From assembly GCF_011764565.1 (NCBI RefSeq), contig NZ_AP022871.1, positions 186,001 to 250,000 on the forward strand: a DNA stretch of 64,000 bases. The letters run 5' to 3'. This DNA is from Phytohabitans suffuscus (GTDB lineage: Bacteria; Actinomycetota; Actinomycetes; Mycobacteriales; Micromonosporaceae). The notes under the pieces are model-generated. The model was given only the letters and a program-made list of their open reading frames with translations. It did no database searches and had not been told where the DNA came from. This document shows, in pieces, positions 35,979 to 45,840 of this stretch (the first letter of the stretch is position 1; every line of letters begins with the position of its first letter). Both the position numbers and the translations under genes were made by a program.

Positions 35979-37058
35979 TCAGGCGGCGGCCGGCTCGGCG
36001 GCCCGGATCCCGTACAGCCGAGCGGCGTTGCCGCCGAGCGCCTTGGCCCGCTGCCGCGCGGTCCACGCGGGCGGGAGGTCGCCTTTGGACGCCGTCCGCC
36101 ACTGCGGGTAGCTCGACCCGAACAGCACCATGTCCTCCTTGCCGGTGATCCGCAGCCACTCGTCGGCGAACGGCGCGTCACCGGGGCCGTCGAGCAGCCC
36201 GTGCACGAAGTACGAGCGGCCCGGCAGGTACGAGCTGGGGATGTCCGGGGCCCAGGGCGTCTGCTCCAGGTGCGGCCGGCCGAACGTGTCCATCCGCCAG
36301 ATGAACGGCGTCACCATGTCGGCGGCGCCGTCGGCCCACACCACCTTCAGGTCGGGGAACTCCTGGAACACTCCCTCGGCGATCATGTTGAGCAGGTGCC
36401 AGACGAAGGTCATCGGCTGGTACGCGGCCAGGTGCGAGTACGTCCGCGTGATGCCGGAGGGCGTGGGCGGGTGGGTGATGCCGACGCCCATCTCCAGGTG
36501 CACCGCGACGGGCAGGCCCGCGTCGCAGGCGGCCCGCCACAGCGGCTTGAACTGCGGCCGCCCGTAGGGCACCTCGGTCTGCGTCGGCACGCCGATCTGG
36601 ACCACGCGCGGGTGGTCCTTCCACCGCTCGATCTCCTTGACCGCGCCGTCGATGTCGCGCACGTTCACCCGGATGGTGCCGCGGAACCGGTCGTGGTAGG
36701 TGCCGGAGTCGAGCCAGCGCTCCACGAGCATCTCGTTGGTCGCGGCCATGATCGCCGAGCTGAGGTGCCAGTCGGGCAGGATCCCGGCGGCGGTCATCGG
36801 GTGCAGGATCGCGAAGTCGAAGCCGCGCTCCCGCAGGATCTCGCGGCCGACGGCCTCCGGGTCGGAGCCCGGGTGGGAGCCGTCCGGGTTTTCCGACGCG
36901 GCGGCGTAGCGCGGGCCGGGCGGCGCGAACCACGAGACGTCGACGTGCGGGTAGCCGCGGCTCCTGAACGGCTCGCGCAGCCGGCTCCGCAGGTCGCCGT
37001 CGGACTTGAAGAACACGTGCACGCTGGCGTCGATCAGGGGCTCAGCTGGAACTGTCAT
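35979..37058 (-). CDS. amidohydrolase paralogue with Ser in place of the catalytic Asp
   Basis: 359 residues from ATG at 37058 (GAGGGA upstream; an earlier start adds a basic leader). Same amidohydrolase-2 fold as its downstream neighbour: LIDASVHVFFKSDGDL at the start, LPVAVHLEMGVGI mid-barrel, and FPDLKVVWADGAADMVTPFIWRMD. At the position of the conserved Asp the sequence is VLFGSSYPQW, giving Ser316. The downstream gene has SSDYPHW. Loss of that Asp suggests altered chemistry or a structural partner role. The two paralogues are adjacent (45 bp) and may form a hetero-oligomer. Confidence 0.82.
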   Translation of the reverse strand: MTVPAEPLIDASVHVFFKSDGDLRSRLREPFRSRGYPHVDVSWFAPPGPRYAAASENPDGSHPGSDPEAVGREILRERGFDFAILHPMTAAGILPDWHLSSAIMAATNEMLVERWLDSGTYHDRFRGTIRVNVRDIDGAVKEIERWKDHPRVVQIGVPTQTEVPYGRPQFKPLWRAACDAGLPVAVHLEMGVGITHPPTPSGITRTYSHLAAYQPMTFVWHLLNMIAEGVFQEFPDLKVVWADGAADMVTPFIWRMDTFGRPHLEQTPWAPDIPSSYLPGRSYFVHGLLDGPGDAPFADEWLRITGKEDMVLFGSSYPQWRTASKGDLPPAWTARQRAKALGGNAARLYGIRAAEPAAA

Positions 37059-37088
37059 CGTTCCCTCACTTCCATCTCTGTCGCGCCG

Positions 37089-37104
37089 AAGCAAATTATT
37101 GCTC
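37089..37104. promoter_or_regulatory. palindromic operator-like site upstream of the amidohydrolase operon
   Basis: AAGCAAATTATTGCTC contains arms AGCAA and TTGCT around ATTA. It is 31 bp upstream of the amidohydrolase start and related to AAGCAAATCTTTGATC (minus strand, 38059-38074) upstream of the alpha/beta hydrolase. The form resembles TetR-family operators. Confidence 0.45.
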
Positions 37105-37154
37105 CGCCGCATCGTAACTCCCGTGCCGTCCGTACACCAGTGCGGAGGCCGCCG

Positions 37155-38036
37155 TCACTCGTCGATGTACTTGAGGAACTCGGGCGCGCCGAGCTGCCAG
37201 AAGTCGAACAGGGCGCCGCGTCCCGCGCCGGTCGCCGCGGCCGCGACCTCCCACGCGTCCTCCGGCCACGGCGGCTCGACCAGCCGCGAACCCTTGATCA
37301 GGGCGTGGACCTCGTACGAGGTGCGCTTGGGGTGGTCGTAGTCCTTCTCCCCGCCCCGCACGATGAGCGTGGGCACCTTGACCAGGTCGAACTCCCAGTC
37401 CGGTACGCCCGGAATGGACTCGTTGGGCTTGGGGATGAACGCGTCCAGCCACCGGGTCATGACCCGCTCGAACTCCTCGGCGCCGATCGCCCGGAGCCGG
37501 TCGGCGTTGCGCGGGTTGTCCGCGCACAGCGCCGCCCAGCCGCCGCCCGCGACGCCGCCGAGCTTGATGACGCCTTCGATGCCGGCGGCCCGGACGGTCC
37601 GCAGCTCGTTCATGATGTAGACGCCGGCCAGGCTCATGACGCTGTAGGTCCCGCCGACGATGCACCAGGCCAGCAGCTTGCGGACCTTCTCGGGGTACAG
37701 CTGGGTGAACACGATCATGTCGCGGGCGCCACCCGAGCCACCGGCCGCGACGACCCGCTCGATCCCCAGCTTCTCCAGCATCAGACCCAGCGTCTCGGCG
37801 CGCATGTGCGACTCCGAGCGGCCGTACACCTGGACGTCCGACCGCCCGCAGTTGGGCCGGTCCCAGAGCAGCACCCGCTTGCCCCCCTCGGCCAGGGCGC
37901 CGGCCAGCTCGTGTACGCCGCCGTAGTCCTTGCTGAACCTGCCTCCGGGGGTGAGCACGACGACCTCGCCGTCCTCCGGGCCGACGAACTCGTAGACCAC
38001 CTGCCCGCCGTTGACCTCGACCGTCTCTTCGGCCAT
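37155..38036 (-). CDS. alpha/beta hydrolase
   Basis: 293 residues. Oxyanion region LTPGGRFSKD, RVLLWDRPNCGRSD, and nucleophile elbow AAGGSGGARD with Ser101. A second-acid candidate lies in LIVRGGEKDYDHPKRTSYEV. The usual late catalytic His is not obvious (PPWPEDAWE where His is expected before the Pro), so the triad may be incomplete. It resembles hydrolases of aromatic ring-cleavage pathways, such as MhpC-like C-C or ester hydrolases. The ATG at 38036 stands between the transporter operon and the amidohydrolases on the same strand, with AT-rich operator-like sites on both sides. Confidence 0.83.
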   Translation of the reverse strand: MAEETVEVNGGQVVYEFVGPEDGEVVVLTPGGRFSKDYGGVHELAGALAEGGKRVLLWDRPNCGRSDVQVYGRSESHMRAETLGLMLEKLGIERVVAAGGSGGARDMIVFTQLYPEKVRKLLAWCIVGGTYSVMSLAGVYIMNELRTVRAAGIEGVIKLGGVAGGGWAALCADNPRNADRLRAIGAEEFERVMTRWLDAFIPKPNESIPGVPDWEFDLVKVPTLIVRGGEKDYDHPKRTSYEVHALIKGSRLVEPPWPEDAWEVAAAATGAGRGALFDFWQLGAPEFLKYIDE

Positions 38037-38058
38037 CGCTCGTCCTCCACTCGACTCA

Positions 38059-38074
38059 GATCAAAGATTTGCTT
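38059..38074. promoter_or_regulatory. operator-like site upstream of the alpha/beta hydrolase
   Basis: The minus strand reads AAGCAAATCTTTGATC, matching 13 of 16 positions of the site at 37089-37104 (AAGCAAATTATTGCTC). It is 23 bp from the hydrolase start. Two such sites before neighbouring genes suggest a common regulator. Confidence 0.4.
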
Positions 38075-38106
38075 TCTAGGTGCCTGGCCTCCGATGTGGA
38101 CGGAGG

Positions 38107-39137
38107 TCAGGCGGCCGCGTGCTCGGCCAGGTACGGGACGCCCTGCGAGGCGTCGAGCGGGAAGTGGCACGCGGCGTACCGGCCGGGCCGCACCTCGCGG
38201 ATCTCCGGCTCCTCGCGCTCGCACACGTCCTGGGCCAGCGGGCACCGCGTGCGGAAGCGGCAACCGGTCGGCGGGTTCAGCGGCGACGGCAGGTCTCCGG
38301 AGAGCGCGGCGTCCTGGATCGGCACCTCCGGGTCGGGCTCCGGGATCGACTGCGCCAGGGCCCGGGTGTACGGGTGCGCCGGGGAGGCGAAGAGCTCGTC
38401 CGACGAGCCCACCTCGCAGACCTTGCCCAGGTACATCACCACGACGCGGTCGCTCAGGTTCTTCACCACCGCGAGGTCGTGCGCGATGAAGAGCATGGTC
38501 AACCGGTACCGCTGCTTCATCTCCTCCAGCAGGTTCATGATCTGCGCCTGCACGGAGACGTCCAGCGCCGAGACCGGCTCGTCGCAGATGAGCACCTCCG
38601 GGTCGAGCACCATGGCCCGCGCGATCGAGATGCGCTGGCACTGGCCGCCGGAGAACTCGTGCGGCCGCCGCTCGGACGCCGTCGCCGGGTCGAGCCCCAC
38701 CCGCTCGATCATCGCGTGGGTACGCGTCTCGACCTCGGCCCGGCCCAGCCCGCCGTGGATGCGCAGGCCCTCGGCGATGATGTCCTTCACCTTGCGCAGC
38801 GGGTTGAGCGAGGAGATCGGGTCCTGGAAGATCATCTGCAGCTTGTGCCGCTGCCGCCGCAGCGGCGCGCCCTTGAGGCCGGCGATCTCGACGCCGTCGA
38901 GCCGCACCGACCCCGAGGTCGGCGGCGGCAGCTGCATGATGGCCCGCGCCACGCTGGACTTCCCGCAGCCGGACTCCCCCACCAGGCCGATCGTCTCGCC
39001 GCGCCGCGCGTCGAAGCTGACGTCCGACACCGCGAACACCCGCTCCCCCGGCGACCGCTGTACTCGACGACGAGGTTCTGGACGCTGAGCACCACGTCCT
39101 GCTCGTCCCGCAGGTGCGCGCTGCCGCTGCCGGCCAT
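38107..39137 (-). CDS. ABC transporter ATPase, oligopeptide/dipeptide type (OppF-like), one-base frameshift
   Basis: About 343 residues when corrected. Walker A GLVGESGCGKSS, signature EFSGGQCQRISIARAMVLDP, Walker B VLICDEPVSALDVS, H-loop LFIAHDLAVV, and the oligopeptide-family C-terminus CRFRTRCPLAQDVC. The first 30 residues (MAGSGSAHLRDEQDVVLSVQ) lie in another frame and join VFAVSDVSFDARRGET after one extra base at the CCCCC run 39045-39049. It begins with a one-base stop/start overlap (TGATG) on the preceding ATPase. It forms the ATPase pair with the next gene. Confidence 0.9.
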
Positions 39138-40257
39138 CAGAGCACCACCTCCGGGGCGACCGGGGTACCCGCCGCGGTGACGCCCGCGGCGATGTTGCGC
39201 TCGCGGGCCGCCTCGCCGTCCAGGGTGCCCAGCGGGAAGAAGCACGCCGCCGAGTGCGCCGGCGCGTCCGGATCCGGCTCGAGGACCGGCGTCCGCTCCA
39301 GGCACCGCTGCTGCGCCGACGGGCACCGCGGGGCGAAGGCGCACCCGGGCGGCGGGTCGATCACCACTGGCGGCCGGCCCGGGATCGACGCGAGCCGGGT
39401 GTGGCTGGGCAGGTTCACCTTGGGGATCGCGTCGATCAGCGCCCGGGTGTACGGGTGGCGCATCCGGGCGAACAGCCGTGGCGTGGGCGCGGTCTCCACC
39501 ACCCGGCCGGCGTACATGACCGCGATGGCGTCGGTCCGCCCCGCGACGACACCGAGGTCGTGGGTGATGAGGATCATCGACATGTGCGCCTTCTCCTGGA
39601 GGCCGGCCAGGAGGTTGAGGATCTGGTGCTGGACGGTCACGTCGAGCGCGGTGGTGGGCTCGTCGGCGATCAGCAGCTTGGGCGAGCAGCAGATGGCCAG
39701 CGCGATGGTGACCCGCTGCCGCATCCCGCCGGAGAGGTTGTGCGGGTACTGGTGGAACCGCTTCTCCGGCTCGGGGATGCCGACGAGCCTGAGCAGCCGC
39801 ACCGCCTCGGTGTACGCCGCGGCCTTGTCCAGCCTGAGGTGGTAGCGCAGTGTCTCGGTCAGCTGCTTGCCCACCGGGAGCACCGGGTGAGCGAGGTCAT
39901 CGGGTCCTGGAACACCATCGCCAGGTCGACGCCCCACAGGTGCCTGTTCTGCTTGGGGCTGACACTTGCCAGGTCGACGTCGTTGAGGCGGATGTGGCTG
40001 CCGGGCAGCACGCGCGCGTTCGGCGCCAGGATCTTCATGATGGCCCGGGACAGCACCGACTTGCCCGATCCGGACTCCCCCACGATGCCGAGCGTCTCCT
40101 GGCGCCGCAGGGTCAGGTCCACGCCGTCGACCGCCCGGACCAGGCCGCGCGGGGTCTCGAACCAGACCCGGAGGTTGTCCACCTCCAGCAGGTTTCCGGC
40201 GGTCTTCGCGACGGCGGCGGCCGGGCCGTCCACCTCGGTTCGCGCATCGATGCTCAT
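39137..40257 (-). CDS. ABC transporter ATPase, oligopeptide/dipeptide type (OppD-like), one-base frameshift
   Basis: About 373 residues when corrected. Walker A GIVGESGSGKSV, Q-loop VFQDPMTSL, signature NLSGGMRQRVTIALAI, Walker B LLIADEPTTALDVT, H-loop LITHDLGVVAG, and a C-terminal CAFAPRCPSAQQRC. The two frames meet at DPMTSLT/PVLPVGKQL, where one C is missing from the run at 39885-39887 on the plus strand. The ATG at 40257 overlaps the permease stop (ATGA). Energises import together with the OppF-like subunit. Confidence 0.9.
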
Positions 40258-41156
40258 ATCGAGGACTCCCTGCCGACGCGACCCCGCGCCCAGTCGCCGA
40301 GCCGGTTGAACGCGAATACCGTGAGGAAGAAGAACAGCGCCGGGATCAGCACGAGCAGCGGGTGCTCGCTGAGCGACTCCCGGCCGGCGGCGAGCATCCC
40401 GCCCCAGCTCGGCGCGGGCGGCGGGATGCCGACGCCGAGGAAGCTGAGGCTGCCCTCGGCCACCACGAGGGTCGCCATCACCACGAGGGCGAGCGACATG
40501 ACCGGGAGCATCACGTTGACCAGCAGCTCGCGGGTCAGGATCCGCAGCGGGCGGGCGCCGAGCGCCTTGGCCGCGGTCACGAACTCGCGGTCGGCGAAGG
40601 CGATGGTGTTGGCCCGCGCGACCCGGGCGAAGTTGGGTACGCCGAGCAGCGCGAGCGCCACGACGAGCGTCACGAGGCCCGGCTGGAGCGCGGTCACCAG
40701 CGCGATCAGGAAGATCAACGGCGGGAACGCGAGCATGAAGTTCACGAACAGGCTGATGACCGAGTCGACGGCGCCCCGGAAGTAGCCGGCCAGCATGCCC
40801 AGCGATACGCCGATGACCAGCGCGATGCTCGTGGCGCCGATGGCGACGGCCATGGAGATGCGGGCGCCGTGGACGATCCGGGAGAGCACGTCGCGGCCGA
40901 TCGCGTCGGTGCCGAGCAGGTAGTCGCCGCTCGGTGGGGCGCTGAAGGCGTCGGTCACCTCGCTGGGGTCGCGCAGGGGCAGCCAGTCTGCCGTGATCGC
41001 GGCCAGCACGACGAGCGCGATCCAGACCAGGCCGAACGCGGCGCCGATGTCCCGCCGCCGGCGCCGTACCGGCTTGACGTCCGGTGCGGCCGGCGCTGTA
41101 GCCGCCCGTGCCGGCGGCGCCTCGACGGGGGCGCGCTGCTGGATGATCTCGGTCAC
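40254..41156 (-). CDS. ABC transporter permease (DppC/OppC-like)
   Basis: 300 residues. The N-terminal cytoplasmic tail (MTEIIQQRAPVEAPPARAAT, from GTG) precedes a first span (FGLVWIALVVLAAITADW). The inner core has five further spans and the EAA loop AAKALGARPLRILTRELL. The segment HLLGTDAIGRD-type (DYLLGTDAIGRDVLSRIVHG) is diagnostic of the DppC group. The GTG start overlaps the stop of the DppB-like gene (GTGA), giving translational coupling. Confidence 0.92.
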   Translation of the reverse strand: MTEIIQQRAPVEAPPARAATAPAAPDVKPVRRRRRDIGAAFGLVWIALVVLAAITADWLPLRDPSEVTDAFSAPPSGDYLLGTDAIGRDVLSRIVHGARISMAVAIGATSIALVIGVSLGMLAGYFRGAVDSVISLFVNFMLAFPPLIFLIALVTALQPGLVTLVVALALLGVPNFARVARANTIAFADREFVTAAKALGARPLRILTRELLVNVMLPVMSLALVVMATLVVAEGSLSFLGVGIPPPAPSWGGMLAAGRESLSEHPLLVLIPALFFFLTVFAFNRLGDWARGRVGRESSI

Positions 41157-42121
41157 GAGGTCCTCACCTTCCTCACCCGGGGATCGAGCAACGGATATGT
41201 CAGGTCGACCACGGCGTTGATGACCAGATAGACCACCGCGGTGAGCAGCACCATCGCCTGTACGACGACGTAGTCGCGGGAGTTGATGGCGGTGATGACC
41301 ATCGTGCCCATGCCGGGCAGGGAGAAGATCGCCTCGACCAGGACGGTGCCGCCGATCAGCCGGCCGATCACCACGCCGGAGACGGTCACCAGCGAGAACG
41401 ACGACTGCCGCAGCGCGTGACGCAGCAGGATCCGCCAGGTCGGCAGCCCCCTGGCGCGGGCCGAGAGCACGTGGTCCTGCTGGAGGGTGGCCATCATGTC
41501 GCCCTTGAGGATGCGGGTGAACAGTACGCACTCCCCGGCGGCGAGCGTGACGACCGGCAGCACGAGCCGCTCGAAGTGCCGCACCGGGTCCTCGGCGAAC
41601 GGCGTCCAGCCGAGCACCGGGAGCAGGCCGAGCTGCACCGCGAACACGTACACGAGCAGGATGCCGAGGACGAAGGCCGGGGTGGCGAGCGTCGCGGAGA
41701 TGACGAACGTGGAGACCCGGTCGAGGATCCCGCCGGGGCGGTACGCCGACCAGACACCGACCGGGATGGAGACGGCCAGCGCCAGCAGGATCGCGAGGAA
41801 CGCCAGCTCCAGGGAGACCGGCGCGCGCTCGGCGATCGTGCTCGCGACGCTGAGCCCGGTCTGGTACGAGCGGCCGAGGTCGCCCTGCAGGACGCCACCC
41901 ATCCAGGAGAAGTACCGCTCCCACAGCGGCTGGTCCAGCCCGTACTGCGCGCGGGCCGCGGCGACCTGCTCCGGTGTCGCGTCGGGCGGCAGGATCGCGT
42001 CGACCGGGCTACCGGGGATCAGTTCGAGCAGCAGGAAGACCGCCACCGTGACAAGGAACAGCAGGAGCAGGAAGCGGGCCACCGAGCCTGCGTGCCGGCT
42101 CAGCGCGCGTGCTGCGTTCAC
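41153..42121 (-). CDS. ABC transporter permease (DppB/OppB-like)
   Basis: 322 residues from GTG at 42121; an ATG at 42205 would add a hydrophilic leader that the family lacks. The first span is ARFLLLLFLVTVAVFLLLEL followed by PGSPVDAILPPDATPEQVAA. The EAA loop is HVLSARARGLPTWRILLRHA, and the C-terminus DLTYPLLDPRVRKVR is typical. It pairs with the DppC-like permease in the membrane channel. Confidence 0.92.
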   Translation of the reverse strand: MNAARALSRHAGSVARFLLLLFLVTVAVFLLLELIPGSPVDAILPPDATPEQVAAARAQYGLDQPLWERYFSWMGGVLQGDLGRSYQTGLSVASTIAERAPVSLELAFLAILLALAVSIPVGVWSAYRPGGILDRVSTFVISATLATPAFVLGILLVYVFAVQLGLLPVLGWTPFAEDPVRHFERLVLPVVTLAAGECVLFTRILKGDMMATLQQDHVLSARARGLPTWRILLRHALRQSSFSLVTVSGVVIGRLIGGTVLVEAIFSLPGMGTMVITAINSRDYVVVQAMVLLTAVVYLVINAVVDLTYPLLDPRVRKVRTS

Positions 42122-42214
42122 GTCTCGACCATCCGTTCGCTCGGCGTTGTGTCCTTTGTGGAGGGCTGGTCGGCGGGCACGTCCGCGGCCGGCGTCCGTG
42201 CCCACCGTGCCGCG

Positions 42215-43774
42215 TCAGCCAAGCCAGGCGTACTGGAAGTAGGCGCTGGCGCCGGAGTTGGTGCCGGCCACGACGATCCCCTTGACCTTCTTCTTCACGT
42301 ACAGGTGACCGGTCTGGTACCGCCAGGTCCGCAGCGGCCCGTCCTTGGAGATCTCCCCGACGACGGTCTTGTAGGCGGTGGTGACCTCGTTCCTGTCGTT
42401 GGACGACCGGGTGACGGCGAGCGCCTCGTCCACCTTCGGGTTGGCGTAGCTCATGACGTTGAGCGCGCCCTCGGAGTGGAAGACGTCGTAGAGCCGGTCC
42501 ATCTCCTGCGAGAGCGTGGCGCCCATGATGGTCTGGAACTCGCGCTTGGACGACGCCTGCGAGAGCGTCGCGCCGTCGACCGGGTTGAGCTTGAACGTGA
42601 GGCCGTTGATCTGCTGCATCTGCGACTGGATGAGCTGTGCCACCTGTTCCAGGGCCGGTACGCCGGCGTAGCACGTGAACGTGACGGTCTCGCCGCTCTT
42701 GCCGGTCCGCGCGAGGTAGTCGTCGAAGAGTCGCTGCGCCTCGGCCAGGTTCTTGTCCGGGAACCTGCCCATCGCGTCGTCCCGCTCGGCGGCGTCCGGC
42801 CGCAGGAACGCGTCCACCGGGGCGTCGCCGGGGTACACGGCGTTGTTGATCTGGGCGCTGTCGAACGCCAGCAGCATCGCCTTGCGCAGGCCCTCGTCCT
42901 TGACGACCGCGTCGTTCTCGTTGAACTGCAGGCCGGTGCCGCCGACGAGCGGGACGCGGTACACGTCGTACCCGCCCTCGGCCTCGATGGCGCGGGCGTC
43001 CTTGGTGAGCAGCGACCAGTCCACGTCGATCTCGCCGCTGCGCAACGCGTTGAGGCGCTGGTCGTCGGCGCCGATCACCTTGACGACGAGCCCGTCCAGG
43101 TACGGCAGGCCGGTCTCGAAGTAGTCGGGGTTGCGGGTCAGCTCGAGCTGCGAGTTGCGGGTCCACTTCTTCAGGACGAACGGTCCGGCGCCCACCGGCG
43201 CGTTGCCCACGTCGGCGCCGGCCTTCTGGATGGCGGTCGGCGAGCCGATCGCGCTCAGGCCGCGGACCAGCGCCCAGGGGAGCTGGTAGTTGGGCTTGTC
43301 GAGGGTCACCGTGACCGTCCGCGGGTCGGTGGCCTTCCAGGTCATCCCCTGCGTGACGCGCAGCGCCGGCGAGAGGGTCGCCGGGTCCTTGACGCGGTCC
43401 CAGTTGAAGACGACGGCGTCCGCGTCGAACGGGGTACCGTCGCTGAACTTCACGCCGGAGCGGAGCTTCAGCGTCCAGCTGACGCCGTCGGTGGTCGAGA
43501 AGGACTCGGCCATCTGGCCGACGAACTCCTTCTTGTCCAGATCGTACCGCAGCAGCGTGCCGAAGATCGGCGCGCAGCGGTCGAACGACTGGACGCCGCA
43601 GGACGCCGGGTCCAGCGACGCCGCCTCCACGTTGACCGCGTACGACAGGGTCCCGCCGCGCCGCGGTTCGCCGGACCCGGAACCGCCGTCGTCGCCGGCG
43701 CCGCAGCCGGCCACGACCAGACTCACAGCGAGCACCGCGGCCATCGGCCCAGGTGCCTTCCGCCAACCCTTCAT
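42215..43774 (-). CDS. extracellular solute-binding lipoprotein, family 5
   Basis: 519 residues from ATG at 43774. Lipoprotein signal MKGWRKAPGPMAAVLAVSLV with lipobox VVAGC (Cys24) and a Gly/Ser spacer (GDDGGSGSGEPRRGG). The family-5 pattern follows: TLSYAVNVEAASLDPASCG, then MAESFSTTDGVSWTLKLRSG and VKFSDGTPFDADAVVFNWDR. It delivers peptides, nickel or other small solutes to the Dpp-type permease encoded 93 bp downstream. The substrate is unknown; the amidohydrolase and hydrolase genes next to it suggest an amide or cyclic acid (inference). Confidence 0.93.
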   Translation of the reverse strand: MKGWRKAPGPMAAVLAVSLVVAGCGAGDDGGSGSGEPRRGGTLSYAVNVEAASLDPASCGVQSFDRCAPIFGTLLRYDLDKKEFVGQMAESFSTTDGVSWTLKLRSGVKFSDGTPFDADAVVFNWDRVKDPATLSPALRVTQGMTWKATDPRTVTVTLDKPNYQLPWALVRGLSAIGSPTAIQKAGADVGNAPVGAGPFVLKKWTRNSQLELTRNPDYFETGLPYLDGLVVKVIGADDQRLNALRSGEIDVDWSLLTKDARAIEAEGGYDVYRVPLVGGTGLQFNENDAVVKDEGLRKAMLLAFDSAQINNAVYPGDAPVDAFLRPDAAERDDAMGRFPDKNLAEAQRLFDDYLARTGKSGETVTFTCYAGVPALEQVAQLIQSQMQQINGLTFKLNPVDGATLSQASSKREFQTIMGATLSQEMDRLYDVFHSEGALNVMSYANPKVDEALAVTRSSNDRNEVTTAYKTVVGEISKDGPLRTWRYQTGHLYVKKKVKGIVVAGTNSGASAYFQYAWLG

Positions 43775-43921
43775 GGTTGCTTGCTCCCGTCTTCGTTGCG
43801 AGCTCGCATCAGTTGCTTGCTGGCGGCCGCCGCGCGGGCGGTTGTCGAACAGCATCGGTAAGACGGGGCGGGGAGCCATACCCACAGTGTCAAAGCGCGT
43901 CGCCGGCTTCCTGACGACTTG

Positions 43922-45660
43922 TCAAAGATCTGCTCCGCCGCGCTCGATCAACGGTTTTGCCTGCTCAGTGTCGTTGTGCGTGAGGGGTGGTGAGTCCGCC
44001 GCGGTCGCCTCCACGACCATGATCGCGGCGTACAGCGAGGTGCTCCACTCAGGATCGTCGAGGTCGACGCGCAGCAGCCGCTGGATCCGTCCGAGGCGCT
44101 CGTACAGGGTCGGCCGCGAGACGCCCAGCTCCTGCGCGGTAAGGGATTTGTTGCCCTGGAAGCGCAGGTAGACGCCGAGCGTCCGGACCCAGTCCCCGCC
44201 GTCCAGCGCGTCCCGATGCAGCAGCGGCCCGAGCATCCGCTCGACGAACGCCTGCAGCCGCGAGTCGTTGCGCAGCGTGTAAAGCAGCCCGCGCAGCTTG
44301 ACGTCCTCAATGGAGTAGATGCCGCGCCGGGTGCCCGGCGCCGCGCGCGAGGCGAGCGCGACGTCGACCGCCTCGGCGAAGGACCGGCGCACATCGGCGA
44401 GGGCCGCGACGAGGCCGCCGCGCGCCACCACCGGCCGTTCGATGCCGACGCCTCGGCACAGCTCGTGCAGGGCGGTCGCGAACGCCTTCACCGGCTGCTC
44501 GAACTGGTTCGTCGTGAGCAGCAGCAAGGCTCCCCACCGGTCCGGTCCGATCGGTGCGGCGAGGCCCTCCACGCGCGCCTCGTCCAGCGCCCTGGTCACC
44601 ACCCAGCGCAGGTCGTGCCCCGCGGACAGCACGACGACCGGCAGGTACTGGCGGCGCCGGGTCGGGCGGCCCAGCGCCGCCGTACGCGCGTGGATCGCCT
44701 CGAGACTGCCCCGGCCCCCGGAGATGATGTTCTCCAGCACGGTCCGGTGCGCGTTGGCGACCACGACGTCGTCGTCCTCGAGCAGCAGGCGCATCCCGAG
44801 GGCGGCGGCCGCCCGCTCCAGGATCGCCACCTGCGCCCGGTCGGGCGGCCCGGTGGAGAAGAGGACGAGCCGCCCGCGCTGGCGCCGCCGCACCTCGACC
44901 GGGGTCACCACCGAGCAGTCGACGTCGTCGACCTGGGTGCCGAAGCTCTTGGTCAGGCTGAACGCCTTGCGTTTCCACCTGGCCAGCAGCTCTTCGGTGT
45001 CGCCGTCCGGCGCGCGCAGCGCCAGCACCTGGTGCATGAGGTTGGAGAAGACCACCTGGCCGCCGGCGAGCTCGGCCGCGGCGGTCACCAGCTCCTCCAT
45101 GGAGGCGCAGGCGGAGGTCAGCTCGGTGAACCGCTCGTGCGCGGAGGCGGTGACCTGCAGCAGCCGGCGCTGCCCCATGAGGATGACCGAGTGGGCCGCC
45201 TCGGTCACCTTGACGAACGGGACCTCCCGATGGAAGGCGATCAGCGGCAGGTGGCGCCGGTTGCAGGCGCGGATCATGGCGGACGGCACGGCGGCGAACC
45301 GGCGGCCCAGCTCGATCGCGAGGCCCGCGATGCCCTGGTCGGCGAGGGCGTCCACATACTGCGCGATCTCCTCGGACGCCTGCGGCAGCCCGATACCCGT
45401 AGCAAGTATTAGCTCCCGCCCTGCAGGAGTCCGTGGGTGTCGGCGAGTTCGATGACGTGCAGCCAGCGGATCCGCCGGTCCAGGTGCTGCTTGCCGGCGA
45501 CGACGACGGGCGCGCCCTGTGCGGTGATCGGCATGGCCAGAAAATCGGCGATCGTCAACGTGCTCAGGCTGTCCAGCTCCGCGGCCGCCGCCGGAATGTC
45601 ATGTACGGGCCGGAGGCGCGGCCGGGCCAGCTCGGCGGTGAGGTTTCCTGGTTCGGCCAC
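43922..45660 (-). CDS. PucR-family transcriptional regulator (one-base frameshift)
   Basis: About 579 residues when corrected. The N-terminal PucR domain has LTIADFLAMPITAQGAPVVV then LDRRIRWLHVIELADTHGLL, and, in the next frame, ELILATGIGLPQASEEIAQY. The C-terminus has a helix-turn-helix-30 domain, FQGNKSLTAQELGVSRPTLY then ERLGRIQRLL. One base is missing at the CCC run 45415-45417, exactly between GG and GEL of the conserved GGELxLxTG motif. PucR proteins sense purine, amino-acid or amide catabolites. It lies upstream of the ABC transporter operon on the same strand and is a good candidate for controlling uptake and breakdown. Confidence 0.85.
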
Positions 45661-45840
45661 TCTGGTCTCCTCCGTCGCCGTGAGTCCGGGCCGGTCACAG
45701 GCATTTCGATCTAGTGACCCATGTGACGGGAGTATTACACGCAGCGGCTTTCATGGGGAGAGTGCGGAGCGAATATTTGGCCCGGTCGCCAACGGCGGGT
45801 GGGGACGGCAGCCAGACCCGGCACCGTCATAATGGGCGGT
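45661..45840. promoter_or_regulatory. divergent region between PucR and double-TetR genes
   Basis: 180 bp without coding evidence. AT-richer patches lie at 45730-45740 (GGGAGTATTACACG) and 45770-45780 (GCGAATATTTGG), suitable for -10 elements of the two divergent genes. No clear palindrome is seen. Confidence 0.35.

Noticed and set aside
35283..38489. 1068-codon plus-strand open frame across the amidohydrolase region
   Set aside because: Crosses four convincing minus-strand genes and their gaps, with no motif; a GC-frame shadow.
38107..40257. Four separate partial ABC ATPase genes or pseudogenes
   Set aside because: Each pair of fragments joins into one full ATPase with all motifs after one added base at a G/C run; two genes with sequence errors is simpler.
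43921..43936. GTCAAAGATCTGCTCC, another weak match to the AAGCAAAT sites
   Set aside because: It overlaps the last codons of the PucR gene and matches poorly in the left arm.
45401..45414. AGCAAGTATTAGCT, similar to the AAGCAAAT operator-like sites
   Set aside because: It lies within the PucR coding sequence (encoding ELILAT once the frame is corrected), so the likeness is probably chance.
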